Source: Elusimicrobia bacterium UBA6262 (GTDB lineage Bacteria; CAYTYR01; UBA6262). Taken from it: DNA of 64,000 nt. Every line of letters starts with the position of its first letter. Position 1 is the stretch's first letter. A model generated the notes under the pieces. That model was given only the letters and a program-made list of their open reading frames with translations, did no database searches and had not been told where the DNA came from. The position numbers and the translations under genes are program-made. Positions 17,926-27,242 of the stretch are shown in pieces. Location of the stretch: assembly GCA_002441095.1 (NCBI GenBank), contig DJVG01000034.1, positions 65,143 to 129,142 on the forward strand, in the 5' to 3' direction.

Positions 17926-18809
17926 TATCCTAAATACCTTTTAAGCGCATCCTGCCAGGTAGGCAGTACAGGCAAATTGTGTAATTTCCAGTTAAAATTA
18001 TCCAATACCGAGTTTCCGGGTCGCGGAGCCGGCCGGTTTATCTGTTGGGTACTGACCGGCGCTATATTATCTTTGGCTCCGCTTTGTCTTACTATTTCCC
18101 TGGCAAAATCAAACCAGGAACAGGACCCGCTGTTAGTGATATGCCAAATACCATACAAGCCAGTTGATAGTTGATTGTTGATAGTTAATAGCTGCTTGAT
18201 AGCTTCGGCCAGATCATCTGTATAGGTTGGAGAACCAAATTGGTCATTGATTACTTTTAGCTCATGTTTATTCTGTATTTGCGATTGGATTGCCGTCACA
18301 AAGTTTTGGCCATGCCGGCCAAAGAGCCAGCTGGAGCGGATAATCATAAACCTGTTGACCAGCCATTGGGTATATAATTCCCCCCAATATTTACTTTTAG
18401 CGTAGGTGCCCAGGGGTTCTGGCTGGTCTATTTCCAGGTAAGGTTCTTTTTTCTGCCCGTTAAATACATAATCAGTGCTGATGTAAATCAAAGCTGAATC
18501 AAACCGCTGGCAGGCTAAGGCTACATTCCTGGTACCCAGGGAATTGACCTGGTATGCTTGTTCCTGGGAGCTTTCCGCCCCATCTACATTGGTGTAAGCA
18601 GCCGCGTGTATTACTAATTCAGGATTAATTTTGGTAATAATTTCATAGGTTGCTTTAGCCTCGGTAATATCTATCAGCTGATATTTAGCACTCGGCATTT
18701 CTATGGTTGGCTTCCTGTTATCCAACCCATAAAGCTCATGTTCTCCTGCCAGTGCCTGCATTAAATCAGTTCCCAACATGCCACTGGCCCCGGTTATCGC
18801 GATCCTCAT
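17925..18809 (-). CDS. rfbD: dTDP-4-dehydrorhamnose reductase, with an in-frame repeat word
   Basis: 294 residues, typical length. Motifs: MRIAITGASGMLGTDLM, INPELVIHAAAYTNVDGAE, YISTDYVFNG, LGTYAKSKYWGE (Tyr-Lys) and IIRSSWLFG. It makes the last step of dTDP-L-rhamnose. Residues around TINNQLST (coding bases 18161-18191) correspond to a GTTGATAG-type word array of the same kind seen between genes in this genome. The insert lies in the substrate-domain loop just before GLYGIWHI. Start after TAGGAG. Confidence 0.95.
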   Translation of the reverse strand: MRIAITGASGMLGTDLMQALAGEHELYGLDNRKPTIEMPSAKYQLIDITEAKATYEIITKINPELVIHAAAYTNVDGAESSQEQAYQVNSLGTRNVALACQRFDSALIYISTDYVFNGQKKEPYLEIDQPEPLGTYAKSKYWGELYTQWLVNRFMIIRSSWLFGRHGQNFVTAIQSQIQNKHELKVINDQFGSPTYTDDLAEAIKQLLTINNQLSTGLYGIWHITNSGSCSWFDFAREIVRQSGAKDNIAPVSTQQINRPAPRPGNSVLDNFNWKLHNLPVLPTWQDALKRYLG

Positions 18810-18841
18810 AACTACTCCTAAGAGAAAAATAAGTCCTATCT

Positions 18842-18949
18842 TTAAAAGCAGTTTTAAGTTTAAAGTTGAAAGTGTTAAGTTTCGGTAATATTATTGATAT
18901 AATAACCTTAACTTAAAACTTTACACTTTTAACTTATAACTTTTTTTCT
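18842..18949. repeat. Word array, AAGTTTAAAGTT type
   Basis: AAGTTTAAAGTTGAAAGTGT on the left, an AT-rich centre, and the complement words (AACTTAAAACTTTACACTTT) on the right. It overlaps the rfbB stop codon. Confidence 0.7.
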
Positions 18950-19902
18950 TTTAACTTCTTCCACCATTGCTGATTTTCTTTATACCAATCAATGGTTTCT
19001 TTTAATGCCTGGTTGAAATCATGCTGGGGTTTCCAACCCATTTCGCTCCTCAGCTTGAAACAATCCAAGGCATAACGGCGGTCATGACCCAGCCGGTCAG
19101 TAACTGGCTGAATAAATTCATCATTTTTGCCTAACAGCTCCAGGATCTTTTTGGTTAGCTCAATATTAGCCAGCTCATTGCTGCCGCCAATATTATAAAT
19201 TTCTCCAGCCTTACCCTTGTGCATCACCTGGTCGATAGCTTCGCAGTTATCCAGTACATAAACCCAATCCCGCACATTCTGGCCGTCGCCATATAGGGGC
19301 ACCGGCTTTTCTTCCAAAATATTAGTGATAAAAAGAGGTATTACTTTTTCCGGAAACTGGTACGGCCCGAAATTATTACTGGAACGGGTGATTATGACCG
19401 GCAATTGATAGGTAGCGAGATAGGATAAAGCCAGCAGGTCAGCACTCGCCTTAGAAGCTGAATACGGGCTTGAAGGCTTCAGGTTGTCTGCTTCTTTGAA
19501 CGCTCCTTTTTCGATAGACCCATAAACTTCATCTGTCGAGATCTGGATGAATTTGCTGATATTATTCTTTTTAGCTGCTTCCAATAAGGTATAAGTCCCG
19601 AACACATTGGTTTTAATAAAATCACCGGCACTGACAATAGAGCGGTCAACATGGGTTTCCGCTGCAAAATTAACGATAACCTGGGTTTCTTTTACCCATT
19701 TAGCGACTATTTTAGGATCAGCAATATCACCTTTGACAAATCTATAGCGCTTATTTTTCTTCAGGTCTGCTAAATTTTCCAAATTACCCGCATAGGTTAA
19801 TTTATCCAAATTAATAATTTCATAATCAGGATATTTCTTCAGTATATGCCTGATAAAGTTAGACCCTATGAATCCTGCCCCACCCGTAATTAATAGCCTC
19901 AT
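18934..19902 (-). CDS. rfbB: dTDP-glucose 4,6-dehydratase
   Basis: 322 residues. Motifs: MRLLITGGAGFIGSNFIRH, NFAAETHVDRSI, QISTDEVYGSI (the Thr-Asp-Glu triad) and SPYSASKASADL (Tyr-Lys), then RSSNNFGPYQFPEK. It converts dTDP-glucose to the 4-keto-6-deoxy sugar for rhamnose synthesis. Its stop codon lies inside an intergenic word array. It has a CAGGAG site 8 bases before ATG. Confidence 0.97.
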   Translation of the reverse strand: MRLLITGGAGFIGSNFIRHILKKYPDYEIINLDKLTYAGNLENLADLKKNKRYRFVKGDIADPKIVAKWVKETQVIVNFAAETHVDRSIVSAGDFIKTNVFGTYTLLEAAKKNNISKFIQISTDEVYGSIEKGAFKEADNLKPSSPYSASKASADLLALSYLATYQLPVIITRSSNNFGPYQFPEKVIPLFITNILEEKPVPLYGDGQNVRDWVYVLDNCEAIDQVMHKGKAGEIYNIGGSNELANIELTKKILELLGKNDEFIQPVTDRLGHDRRYALDCFKLRSEMGWKPQHDFNQALKETIDWYKENQQWWKKLKEKKL

Positions 19903-19917
19903 GGAAGTACACTCCTG

Positions 19918-20078
19918 TTTTGTTGTCGCTAGTCTCTAGTCGCTGGTCGCTAGTCTAAATACAGTCTCTGGTTACTAGTTTCTGGTCGCTAGTTCTTATG
20001 GTATTATTATTTGCTCTAATGCTTTTACTAGCAACTAGATACCAGCGACTAGCGACTGTCTTTAAACCAGCTACTGTT
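19918..20078. repeat. Word array, GTCGCTAGTCTCTAGTCGC type
   Basis: Left arm repeats CTAGTCGCTGGTCGCTAGT. The right arm repeats the complement (ACTAGATACCAGCGACTAGC). Between rfbB and rfbC. The same word is found inside prmC. Confidence 0.85.
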
Positions 20079-20081
20079 TCA

Positions 20082-20543
20082 CTACCATCCTTTTTTGTCC
20101 TGCCAAGGTTCGTACGGCACTTCTTTAGAATCCAGGGTGATACGATGCTCATCCGGCTGCTTATAATTATACAATTGGTTGGGCACATTCATGATCCAGG
20201 CTTCATCCGCTGAAAGACACTCAAATCCATGGACCACCCCCTCTGGGATGACCAAAGCCTGTGGTTTTTCAGAACTCAATTCAAACTCGTTGATCTCGTT
20301 TTTTGTCGCTGAGCCTGCTCTCCTGTCAAACAGGACAATTTTAGCTTTGCCGCGCAGGGCACAAAAATAATCCTGCTGTTGCAAGTGGTAATGCCACCCT
20401 TTGACCCATCCTGGTTTGCAGATAGTGATATACGTCTGGCCGAAAGCCTTGAATTCAGGATAATCGTTACGCAATATTTCAAACAAAGCTCCCCGCTCAT
20501 CCTGATGCACCACCAGGTCCTTCAGCACCACTCCATTTATCAT
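20082..20543 (-). CDS. rfbC: dTDP-4-dehydrorhamnose 3,5-epimerase family cupin
   Basis: 153 residues, slightly shorter than classic RmlC (about 180). A single cupin with DERGALFEILR, WVKGWHYHLQQQDYF (the His expected for catalysis) and VVHGFECLS. It sits between the thymidylyltransferase and 4,6-dehydratase genes, so it is the likely 3,5-epimerase of the rhamnose route. Short members of this fold also include 3,4-ketoisomerases, so the exact epimerase activity is inferred from context. Confidence 0.83.
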   Translation of the reverse strand: MINGVVLKDLVVHQDERGALFEILRNDYPEFKAFGQTYITICKPGWVKGWHYHLQQQDYFCALRGKAKIVLFDRRAGSATKNEINEFELSSEKPQALVIPEGVVHGFECLSADEAWIMNVPNQLYNYKQPDEHRITLDSKEVPYEPWQDKKGW

Positions 20544-20564
20544 ATACAGAACCTCTTCTTTTTT

Positions 20565-20598
20565 CCTATACGCTAAACGCTACCCGCTATACGCCGCC
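20565..20598. repeat. Word array, single arm, CTATACGC type
   Basis: CCTATACGCTAAACGCTACC and following CGCTATACGCC, right-arm orientation only, between rfbC and rfbA. Confidence 0.75.
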
Positions 20599-20600
20599 TT

Positions 20601-21662
20601 CTAAAGCACTTCAATCTTCGAACTATCCCCGACCATGAGGCGGTAGGCCTGCGGCCGGGAATGGGACTTCTTGACTTCCACATTCTGTCCGATCAGGCTG
20701 TCTTCAATTCTCTTGATATCAATAATGTGGCTGTTTTCCAGGACAATGCTATGCTCTATCTCGCTTGATTCAATACAGGCACCGAAATAGATTGCCGAGT
20801 ACGGGCCCACATAAGAGTTAATCACCTTGGCATTTTCGCCGATTATGGCCGGCCCCCGGATCACGCTATTTTCAATGACCGCTCCCTTTTCAATAACCAC
20901 TTTGCCTTCTATTTTTGATTTAGCATCGACCCGGCCATCGTTCTTGAAAGTAAATGTATCCAATATAATGCTGTTTGCTTCCAGCATGTCTTCCAGTTTG
21001 CCTGTGTCTTTCCACCAGCCGGTAATAACATGCGGATGTACCTTCATCTTGGTATCAATGAGGTATTGGATGGCATCCGTGATTTCCAATTCATTTCGGA
21101 TGCTTGGCTTAATATTGTCAACCGCCTCGAAAATCGACTGGTCGAACATATAAACGCCGCACAAAGCCAGGTCACTGCGGGGATGTTTTGGTTTTTCTTC
21201 CAATCGTACTATCCGGCCTTCGAGCAATTCAGCCACTCCGAACTGCTCCGGATGCGGCACATGGGCCAGTAAGATCTGGGCGTTTGGCTTTTTAGCTTCA
21301 AATTCTTCGACCAGGGACTTTATCCCGTCTTTGATCAGGTTATCTCCCAGATACATGACAAAACTGTCCTGCCCGATAAATTTCCGGGAGATCTTGACGG
21401 CATGAGCTAATCCTAAAGGCTCATCTTGTTCAATATAGGTGATCTTTACGCCCCACTTACTGCCGTCGCCGACCGCCTGCCTGATCTCATCTTTTGTCTC
21501 ACCTATCACAATACCAATATCAACGATGCCTGCTTCCTTGATCGCTTCAATACCATAAAACAGTATCGGTTTATTAGCGATCGGGATCAATTGCTTGGCA
21601 TTGGTATGGGTAATGGGCCGGAGCCTGGTCCCTTTGCCCCCGCTGAGTATTAACGCCTTCAT
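20601..21662 (-). CDS. rfbA: Glucose-1-phosphate thymidylyltransferase, long form
   Basis: 353 residues: a nucleotidyltransferase domain (LILSGGKGTRLRPITHTNAK at 4-23, YLGDNLIKDG, EEKPKHPRSDLALCGVY) followed by a left-handed beta-helix of hexapeptide-like repeats from about residue 240 (IEGKVVIEKGAVIENSVIRG, SYVGPYSAI). This long form is common in archaea and Gram-positive bacteria and makes dTDP-glucose. It is the first step of the dTDP-rhamnose set here. AGAGG lies 7 bases before ATG. Confidence 0.9.
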   Translation of the reverse strand: MKALILSGGKGTRLRPITHTNAKQLIPIANKPILFYGIEAIKEAGIVDIGIVIGETKDEIRQAVGDGSKWGVKITYIEQDEPLGLAHAVKISRKFIGQDSFVMYLGDNLIKDGIKSLVEEFEAKKPNAQILLAHVPHPEQFGVAELLEGRIVRLEEKPKHPRSDLALCGVYMFDQSIFEAVDNIKPSIRNELEITDAIQYLIDTKMKVHPHVITGWWKDTGKLEDMLEANSIILDTFTFKNDGRVDAKSKIEGKVVIEKGAVIENSVIRGPAIIGENAKVINSYVGPYSAIYFGACIESSEIEHSIVLENSHIIDIKRIEDSLIGQNVEVKKSHSRPQAYRLMVGDSSKIEVL

Positions 21663-21679
21663 TGAAATACCTCTACATA

Positions 21680-21774
21680 GTTGCGAGTTTCCAGTTGCGA
21701 GTTGCGAGTTAAAAAACCTGACCTTGATCTTTTATTGTTTAACCGCGAACTGCGAACTGCCAACCGCGAACCGT
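21680..21774. repeat. Word array, GTTGCGAGTT type
   Basis: Left arm GTTGCGAGTTTCCAGTTGCG plus copies; centre AT-rich; right arm with CCGCGAACTGCGAACTGCC. Between rfbA and gmd. Confidence 0.85.
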
Positions 21775-21776
21775 TT

Positions 21777-22736
21777 TTATATTTTCTCGCGCCAGTAATT
21801 CAGCAAGTCTTCCATCGTCTGCTTGAACGGGATCTCTGGTTTCCACCCGGTTTGTTTCCTGAACTTAGAGTTGTCGCCATAGAGTATCATTACATCGCTC
21901 GGCCGTAGCCTGGTTGGATCCTCTTTTACTTTGATCTGATCCTTCATTTTGGAAAAACCGATCAAAGTGCTGAGCATATCTTTAATGCTGATGGTGGTAT
22001 TGGAGCAAATATTATAGACTTCCCCAGGCTCGCATTTTTCTGTGGCCAACCAGTAGCCGCGGACTATGTCGCGCACATCAGTGAAGTCCCGCTTGGCATC
22101 CAGGTTGCCGACAGAAATGACCGGCTCACGCTTGCCCTTCTCTATTTCCGCGATCTGTTTGGCAAAATTACTGGTCACAAAATTCTCGCCGCGGCGCGGG
22201 CCGGTATGGTTAAAAGCCCGGGTACGCACGGTCTTCAGTTTATAGCTCTGGCAGTACTGGTATCCTAACAGGTCCTGGGCTACCTTACTCACTGCATACG
22301 GGGAAAGAGGCCGTAATTGATTGGTCTCTTTGATCGGCACTTCATCAGGATAGACCATCCCGTATTCCTCACTGGAACAGGCTAATTGTATCCAGGGATC
22401 AAGCTTTAGTTGCCGGACTGCCTCAAAAATATTTAATTGTCCGAGAATATTGGTATTAAGTGTCTCGGCCGGAGCATTCCAGCTGGTGGGGACAAAACTT
22501 TGGGCAGCCAGGTGAAATATTTTTTCAGGCCTGGTCTTGTCCAGCACTTTCATCACCGAACTAAAATCAGTCATATCAAATTCCAGGTATTCAAACTGGC
22601 CCAGTAAATGATTAAGATTATCTTTCTTGGTATACCAGCGGTCCACCCCGACTATCTCTACATTCTTCTGTTTTAACAAAAATTCAACCAGATGGCTGCC
22701 GACAAATCCTGCTACTCCTGTAATTAAGCATTTCAT
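21777..22736 (-). CDS. gmd: GDP-mannose 4,6-dehydratase
   Basis: 319 residues, extended SDR of the short GMD type. Motifs: MKCLITGVAGFVGSHLVEFL, IFHLAAQSFVPTSWNAP, ACSSEEYGMV (Ser-Ser-Glu), LSPYAVSKVAQD (Tyr-Lys) and RAFNHTGPRRGENFVTSNFA. It forms GDP-4-keto-6-deoxymannose, the precursor for the fcl-type enzyme at 10922. It follows lptD by 20 bp with an AGGAGGAG site, so sugar synthesis and LPS export genes are probably co-transcribed. Confidence 0.93.
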   Translation of the reverse strand: MKCLITGVAGFVGSHLVEFLLKQKNVEIVGVDRWYTKKDNLNHLLGQFEYLEFDMTDFSSVMKVLDKTRPEKIFHLAAQSFVPTSWNAPAETLNTNILGQLNIFEAVRQLKLDPWIQLACSSEEYGMVYPDEVPIKETNQLRPLSPYAVSKVAQDLLGYQYCQSYKLKTVRTRAFNHTGPRRGENFVTSNFAKQIAEIEKGKREPVISVGNLDAKRDFTDVRDIVRGYWLATEKCEPGEVYNICSNTTISIKDMLSTLIGFSKMKDQIKVKEDPTRLRPSDVMILYGDNSKFRKQTGWKPEIPFKQTMEDLLNYWREKI

Positions 22737-22756
22737 ACTGCTCTACTCCTCCTCTT

Positions 22757-25045
22757 CTATTTTCTCCTGATATTCCATTCTTCTTCCATCACATTGCCGG
22801 TGACGCGCTGGGAGTGGATAAAACTCATTTTCCGTTCCGGGAACACTTTCAGGTTAAACCGCACCCAAAATTCTTCTTCCAGCTGGTATTTAGTCCAGGA
22901 TAACAGCATTTCCCAGCAATGCAGGTCACGGAACAACTGCACACTGCGTTCAGTGATCCTCGTCCCGGTTATTCTGAGCTGGTCATTGCTCAGCTGGTAC
23001 TTGGTATGGACATTCAGTTTCCAGTTCTCGGAGAGCCAGAAACCAACATCATTTTGGACATCCAGGCTGCCTGGCACACTTTTTAAATAGCTGGTCAGGA
23101 GACCTACACTCCACCGGTTCCTGGCCAAACGCAGGTCTGTACTTACCCGCTGGGTATTATGAGCTATTATATTATATTCCTCTGTTCCGCTAAGAGTGAT
23201 CCAGTCATTAGGAGTAAGGGTTAATGTGTTCACCAGGTTACTGAACCGTTCCTTCCGGTTGACCGGGAAATAACCATTATGAATCAAGTTATAGCTGACG
23301 CTGGTGCGGAACCTGAGCAACTGCTTCCGCGTATATACGATCACCGGATCAGCCGTCGAATATTTTTGCAGTATTAAATCTACATTGTAACCAGGCGCAT
23401 ACCGGCTTAATTCCCGGCTCAAGACGTCCAGCTGCGGGACCGTCATCGTGACTGGCCGCGCCTTTCTGGGACCTAAGTTTGAATCTTGGATTTGCCAGGG
23501 ATATTTTTCCGATATCTCCGGTAAAGCTTTGGCTGTTTTAATTTTCCGGGCAAACCTGAATTCAAAAGCAGTAGAAGCCAGATTGGAGATCACGCCCCTG
23601 ACCTCATTCGGCCTGGCCTTAAATTCCTCGGCATAACTATGACCCAAGTCCCAATCAAGATTATCAGTCACCCGGGTACGCAGGTTCAAGTTGGTAAAAT
23701 ACTGGGTGCGCAAAACATTCCTGGTATCCTGCAGGTCAATCCTGTCCTGCCACAGTTCACGCAAACCGATTTGCGGTGTCAAAGACATGTTGCGGGTAAG
23801 GCCCAGCCTATTGGTCAGTGTAACATTGGTATTTCCATCCCAGAGATAATATCCCTGGCTTTGGGTATACCCTCTTTTAGTCTCCAGGTTATACGTAAAA
23901 TATAACGGCGCTCTGCGCGAATAGCTCCAGGGCAGGCGCAGCTGGTTGGTACTAAAGCTTACCCGCGGCGCATAGACATAGTCTGGCTTATATTTTTGTT
24001 CTGCTTCGTTCCAAAGTTCGCGTCTTTCTCCTAGGATCCTGAAGGTATAGGTTTTTTCCAGCTTGCTCAAGGCTAAAAATGAAGTAATATCATTATTTAC
24101 CTGGCGCCAGGCTTCTTCCTCATAACGCTTCTGGAAGGTCTGGTCACTTTGCACCTTCACATTAGCCTGGGCAATCCAGGTCGGGTCCAGCCGCTGCCAG
24201 TGGGATATCACGGCATTCCAGCGGGATGCTTCCGGCAAGACCGGCGGTTCCAGCCGCTCTCGCTGGCGAATATGGTAATAGTACCAGGAGCCATTCATCC
24301 GGTCAGGATAATTATATTCAACCTGCGCGCCCTTGCCCCAGCCCAGATATTCCATATAATCAAGGTATAGTTTCCCGTATATATTATCAGTTAAAGGATA
24401 ACCATATACTATCTTGGCAAAATCACCTTCCGTGCTATTGTGGCCGACATAAATATTCAAGGTGTATTTCTTTTTTTTCAATGACTGGTAATAGACCGGG
24501 AAATACAATACCGGGAGGTCCCCGATGTAGAACCGGGCATGATGACAGATCAAATATTTCTTTGGGTACACCGCGATCCGGCTGGCCCTGATCTGAAAGT
24601 GCGGATTTTCCAGGTCACAGGTAGTCATATAGCCTGTGGGCAGGTACATTTTTTCCGCTCCCTGGCGTTCCATTTTCGGCCCGGTGATGTACCATTTATA
24701 GGCATATAATTTCCCGTAAGAAAGAACACCCTGTTTGGTTTTCAGGTTATAGGTTACTTCATGCCCGCTTAAATCCTGGTCTTTATCTTTGCCTACAACG
24801 TGCCCGACCGCAGTCACAGTTTCTTCTTTTACATTGTAAAAGATCTCATCTGCCTCTAAATACATATCCCCGGAGGTTACCTGGACATGGCCGGCACCGT
24901 ACACCAGGTCTTGTTGTTTCTGGTATTCGAGGTAATCAGCTTTGATATCAACAGTGTCTTCTGCTTCTTCAGCAGCTGCCTCTACTAAAAAAAAAGAACT
25001 GAGGATTATTAAAAAGGCAATTATGCCTCTTACTTTATTAGCCAT
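22757..25045 (-). CDS. lptD: LptD/OstA-type LPS assembly outer-membrane protein
   Basis: 762 residues. N-terminal hydrophobic signal (IIAFLIILSSFFLVEAAA), then an OstA/LptA-like jellyroll at about 30-130 (DIKADYLEYQKQQDLVYGAG, GDMYLEADEIFYNVKEETV), then a long region of alternating aromatic/polar strands consistent with a beta-barrel. LptD inserts LPS into the outer leaflet. It is a direct sign of an LPS-type outer membrane. Starts 3 bp after the ROK kinase gene, upstream of the sugar cluster. The barrel part is only weakly conserved. Confidence 0.85.
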   Translation of the reverse strand: MANKVRGIIAFLIILSSFFLVEAAAEEAEDTVDIKADYLEYQKQQDLVYGAGHVQVTSGDMYLEADEIFYNVKEETVTAVGHVVGKDKDQDLSGHEVTYNLKTKQGVLSYGKLYAYKWYITGPKMERQGAEKMYLPTGYMTTCDLENPHFQIRASRIAVYPKKYLICHHARFYIGDLPVLYFPVYYQSLKKKKYTLNIYVGHNSTEGDFAKIVYGYPLTDNIYGKLYLDYMEYLGWGKGAQVEYNYPDRMNGSWYYYHIRQRERLEPPVLPEASRWNAVISHWQRLDPTWIAQANVKVQSDQTFQKRYEEEAWRQVNNDITSFLALSKLEKTYTFRILGERRELWNEAEQKYKPDYVYAPRVSFSTNQLRLPWSYSRRAPLYFTYNLETKRGYTQSQGYYLWDGNTNVTLTNRLGLTRNMSLTPQIGLRELWQDRIDLQDTRNVLRTQYFTNLNLRTRVTDNLDWDLGHSYAEEFKARPNEVRGVISNLASTAFEFRFARKIKTAKALPEISEKYPWQIQDSNLGPRKARPVTMTVPQLDVLSRELSRYAPGYNVDLILQKYSTADPVIVYTRKQLLRFRTSVSYNLIHNGYFPVNRKERFSNLVNTLTLTPNDWITLSGTEEYNIIAHNTQRVSTDLRLARNRWSVGLLTSYLKSVPGSLDVQNDVGFWLSENWKLNVHTKYQLSNDQLRITGTRITERSVQLFRDLHCWEMLLSWTKYQLEEEFWVRFNLKVFPERKMSFIHSQRVTGNVMEEEWNIRRK

Positions 25046-25048
25046 TGC

Positions 25049-25999
25049 TCATTCGCTTAACGCCAGCATTGCCGCCCCGATCACCCCAGCCTCTTCACCC
25101 AGTTTCGCCCGCACGATCTTGACATCATGCAGTGATACTGCCAGAGCCCGCTCTTTAATGGTTTTCATCATAGGATCTGAGATCAACTTGCCGGCGTTGG
25201 CTACTCCTCCTCCGATAATGATCTTTTCCGGATTAAAAATATTGATCAAACTGGCCAAACCTATCCCCAGATACATTCCTGTTTCCTGCCATAGTTCCAA
25301 CGCTAATTCGTCTTTATAGAACGCTGCTTCTTCCAGGACTTTAGGAGTGATTTTAGAAAGGCTTCCGTCTACGATCTTCGTAATAATGCTTTTCCGGCCG
25401 GTTTTTAGTTTTTCAATACAACGGTCCCTGATATGTAGGGCTCCGACATAGGCTTCCATGCAGCCATGATTGCCGCAATTACACTTCCGGCCTTTGGATT
25501 CAACCGTAATATGGCCGATCTCCCCGGCTCCGCCGCCGGCACCGCGGTAGATCTTCCCGTCAATGATTATGCCCCCGCCCACGCCCGTACCCAGGGTCAC
25601 ACAGATGATACTTTTAGTACCCTTACCGGCGCCGAATAAATATTCGCCGTAGCAAGCAACATTAGCGTCATTATCGATCAAAACCGGCACATGGCATTCT
25701 TTTTTGAGTTCTTTCACAATCGCGATGTTGCGCCAGTGCAGATTGGGCGAAAACTGGATCACCCCTTTGACATGATCGATCTGTCCGGCCGCGCCGATAC
25801 CAGCCCCCGCAATTTGGCTGCAGCTTATATTCCTGACCAGCACCTTGATGTTCTCGATGATCGTCTTAATAACAAAATTAGCATCCCTGTCTGCCTGCGT
25901 AGAGATCTTTATTTTTTCCTTGATCTTGCCTTTAAGGTCAACCAGGGCAATAGTGATGTTCGTCCCGCCCAGGTCAACTCCGATGCAATATTTAGACAT
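25049..25999 (-). CDS. ROK-family sugar kinase (glucokinase-like)
   Basis: 316 residues from ATG at 25999 (GGGGTGG upstream; a TTG 12 bases earlier is less likely). Phosphate loop IGVDLGGTNITIALVD, catalytic Asp in LIDNDANVACYGE, sugar-site GAGGGAGEIGH and the ROK zinc motif CNCGNHGCMEAY. It probably phosphorylates glucose or another hexose. Together with the adjacent MalK-type ATPase it suggests sugar uptake and activation that feeds nucleotide-sugar synthesis (inference). Confidence 0.9.
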   Translation of the reverse strand: MSKYCIGVDLGGTNITIALVDLKGKIKEKIKISTQADRDANFVIKTIIENIKVLVRNISCSQIAGAGIGAAGQIDHVKGVIQFSPNLHWRNIAIVKELKKECHVPVLIDNDANVACYGEYLFGAGKGTKSIICVTLGTGVGGGIIIDGKIYRGAGGGAGEIGHITVESKGRKCNCGNHGCMEAYVGALHIRDRCIEKLKTGRKSIITKIVDGSLSKITPKVLEEAAFYKDELALELWQETGMYLGIGLASLINIFNPEKIIIGGGVANAGKLISDPMMKTIKERALAVSLHDVKIVRAKLGEEAGVIGAAMLALSE

Positions 26000-26018
26000 C
26001 AGCCACCCCAATGAAATA

Positions 26019-26058
26019 CAAATTCAAAATTCTAATATCGAAATTCTAAATCTAAATA
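26019..26058. repeat. Word array, AATTCTAAAT type, between the ROK kinase and MalK-type genes
   Basis: Short copies of AAATTCTAA-like words; overlaps the stop of the MalK-type ATPase gene. Same word type as at 46288-46400. Confidence 0.5.
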
Positions 26059-27170
26059 ATAGTTTTTTCTGTTTCCGCGTCAAAAATATGGATCTTGTTC
26101 ATATTAAAAACAACTTCCAGGTCTTTCTCTACTTCTGCTTTCACATGCGAGTCAAGTTTCGCCAGGAAAAGTTTATTGCCAGAAGATAAATGGACATAGA
26201 TCTCACTGCCCATCGGTTCGATCACATCGACTTTCATCTTGACCGGGCAGCACCCGGGTATACTGCGGGCAAAGAACTTATCATATATATCTTCCGGGCG
26301 GATCCCGAATACAATTTTCTTATCCACGCAATTAGCCAGCAGGTCTGAGATCGGACTATTGATCTTCAAGGTTAGTTTGCCTTCCTCCAGGTACAATCCG
26401 TCACTCTTCTTAACTACGGTGCATTCGATGAAGTTCATCGGCGGACTGCCGATAAACCCGGCTACGAATTTATTCACCGGTTTATCATAGAGAGTCAGCG
26501 GATCAGCTATCTGCTGGATCAAACCATCCTTCATGACTACGATCTTATCACCCATAGTCATGGCCTCGATCTGGTCATGGGTCACATAAATGATCGTGGC
26601 TTCCAATTTCCTGTGTATTTTCTTAATTTCCGTCCGCATCTGCACCCGCAGTTTGGCGTCCAGGTTGCTGAGCGGTTCATCAAACAAGAACACTTTCGGC
26701 CTTCTGACAATAGCCCGTCCGACAGCCACTCTCTGTCTTTGTCCCCCGGACAGCGCTTTCGGTTTCCGGTTCAAAAGATGGGTAATGCTCAATATTTCGG
26801 CCGCTTCTTCTACTCTTTCCTTGATCTCTTTTTTAGGCAATTTACGCAGTTTTAGGCCAAAAGCCATATTATTAAAAACAGTCATGTGCGGATACAGGGC
26901 ATAATTCTGGAAAACCATAGCGATATTCCTGTCCTTTGGCTGCATATTATTGACCATAGTGTCACCGATCCAGATCTCTCCTTCGGTAGACTCTTCCAGG
27001 CCCGCTACCATGCGCAGGGTCGTGGTTTTGCCGCAGCCTGAGGGACCGACAAAGATGCAAAACTCCTTATCCTTGATCTCCAGGTTAAAATCTTTTACTG
27101 CCCAGACATCCTCGCCGCTTTTCTTGCTTTTAAATAGCTTGCCCACATGTTTTAACACCACATCAGCCAT
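26052..27170 (-). CDS. Sugar ABC transporter ATP-binding protein, MalK/UgpC type
   Basis: 372 residues: Walker A GPSGCGKTTTLRMVAGLEES, signature LSGGQRQRVAVGRAIVRRP, Walker B VFLFDEPLSNLDAKLR and H-loop YVTHDQIEAMTMGD, then a MalK-type C-terminal OB/regulatory domain (from about 235, FIGSPPMNFIE..., GIRPEDIYD). No permease or binding protein is nearby. Orphan ATPases of this kind (MsmX type) can energise several importers. AAGGAG lies 6 bases before ATG. Confidence 0.92.
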   Translation of the reverse strand: MADVVLKHVGKLFKSKKSGEDVWAVKDFNLEIKDKEFCIFVGPSGCGKTTTLRMVAGLEESTEGEIWIGDTMVNNMQPKDRNIAMVFQNYALYPHMTVFNNMAFGLKLRKLPKKEIKERVEEAAEILSITHLLNRKPKALSGGQRQRVAVGRAIVRRPKVFLFDEPLSNLDAKLRVQMRTEIKKIHRKLEATIIYVTHDQIEAMTMGDKIVVMKDGLIQQIADPLTLYDKPVNKFVAGFIGSPPMNFIECTVVKKSDGLYLEEGKLTLKINSPISDLLANCVDKKIVFGIRPEDIYDKFFARSIPGCCPVKMKVDVIEPMGSEIYVHLSSGNKLFLAKLDSHVKAEVEKDLEVVFNMNKIHIFDAETEKTII

Positions 27171-27190
27171 TTTACTCTCCTTTTTAAATA

Positions 27191-27230
27191 CGATTACACA
27201 GATTATAAATACAGATTACACAGATTCAAG
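27191..27230. repeat. Word array, GATTACACAGATTA type
   Basis: Two copies of GATTACACAGATT, direct orientation, between folC and the MalK-type gene. The same word is at 41161-41218. Confidence 0.7.
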
Positions 27231-27242
27231 ATGGAGTTAATT

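Noticed and set aside
23440..23500. Odd peptide QIQDSNLGPRKARP within lptD as an inserted repeat
   Set aside because: It looks unlike neighbouring barrel sequence, but the DNA matches none of the word families and no second copy was found.
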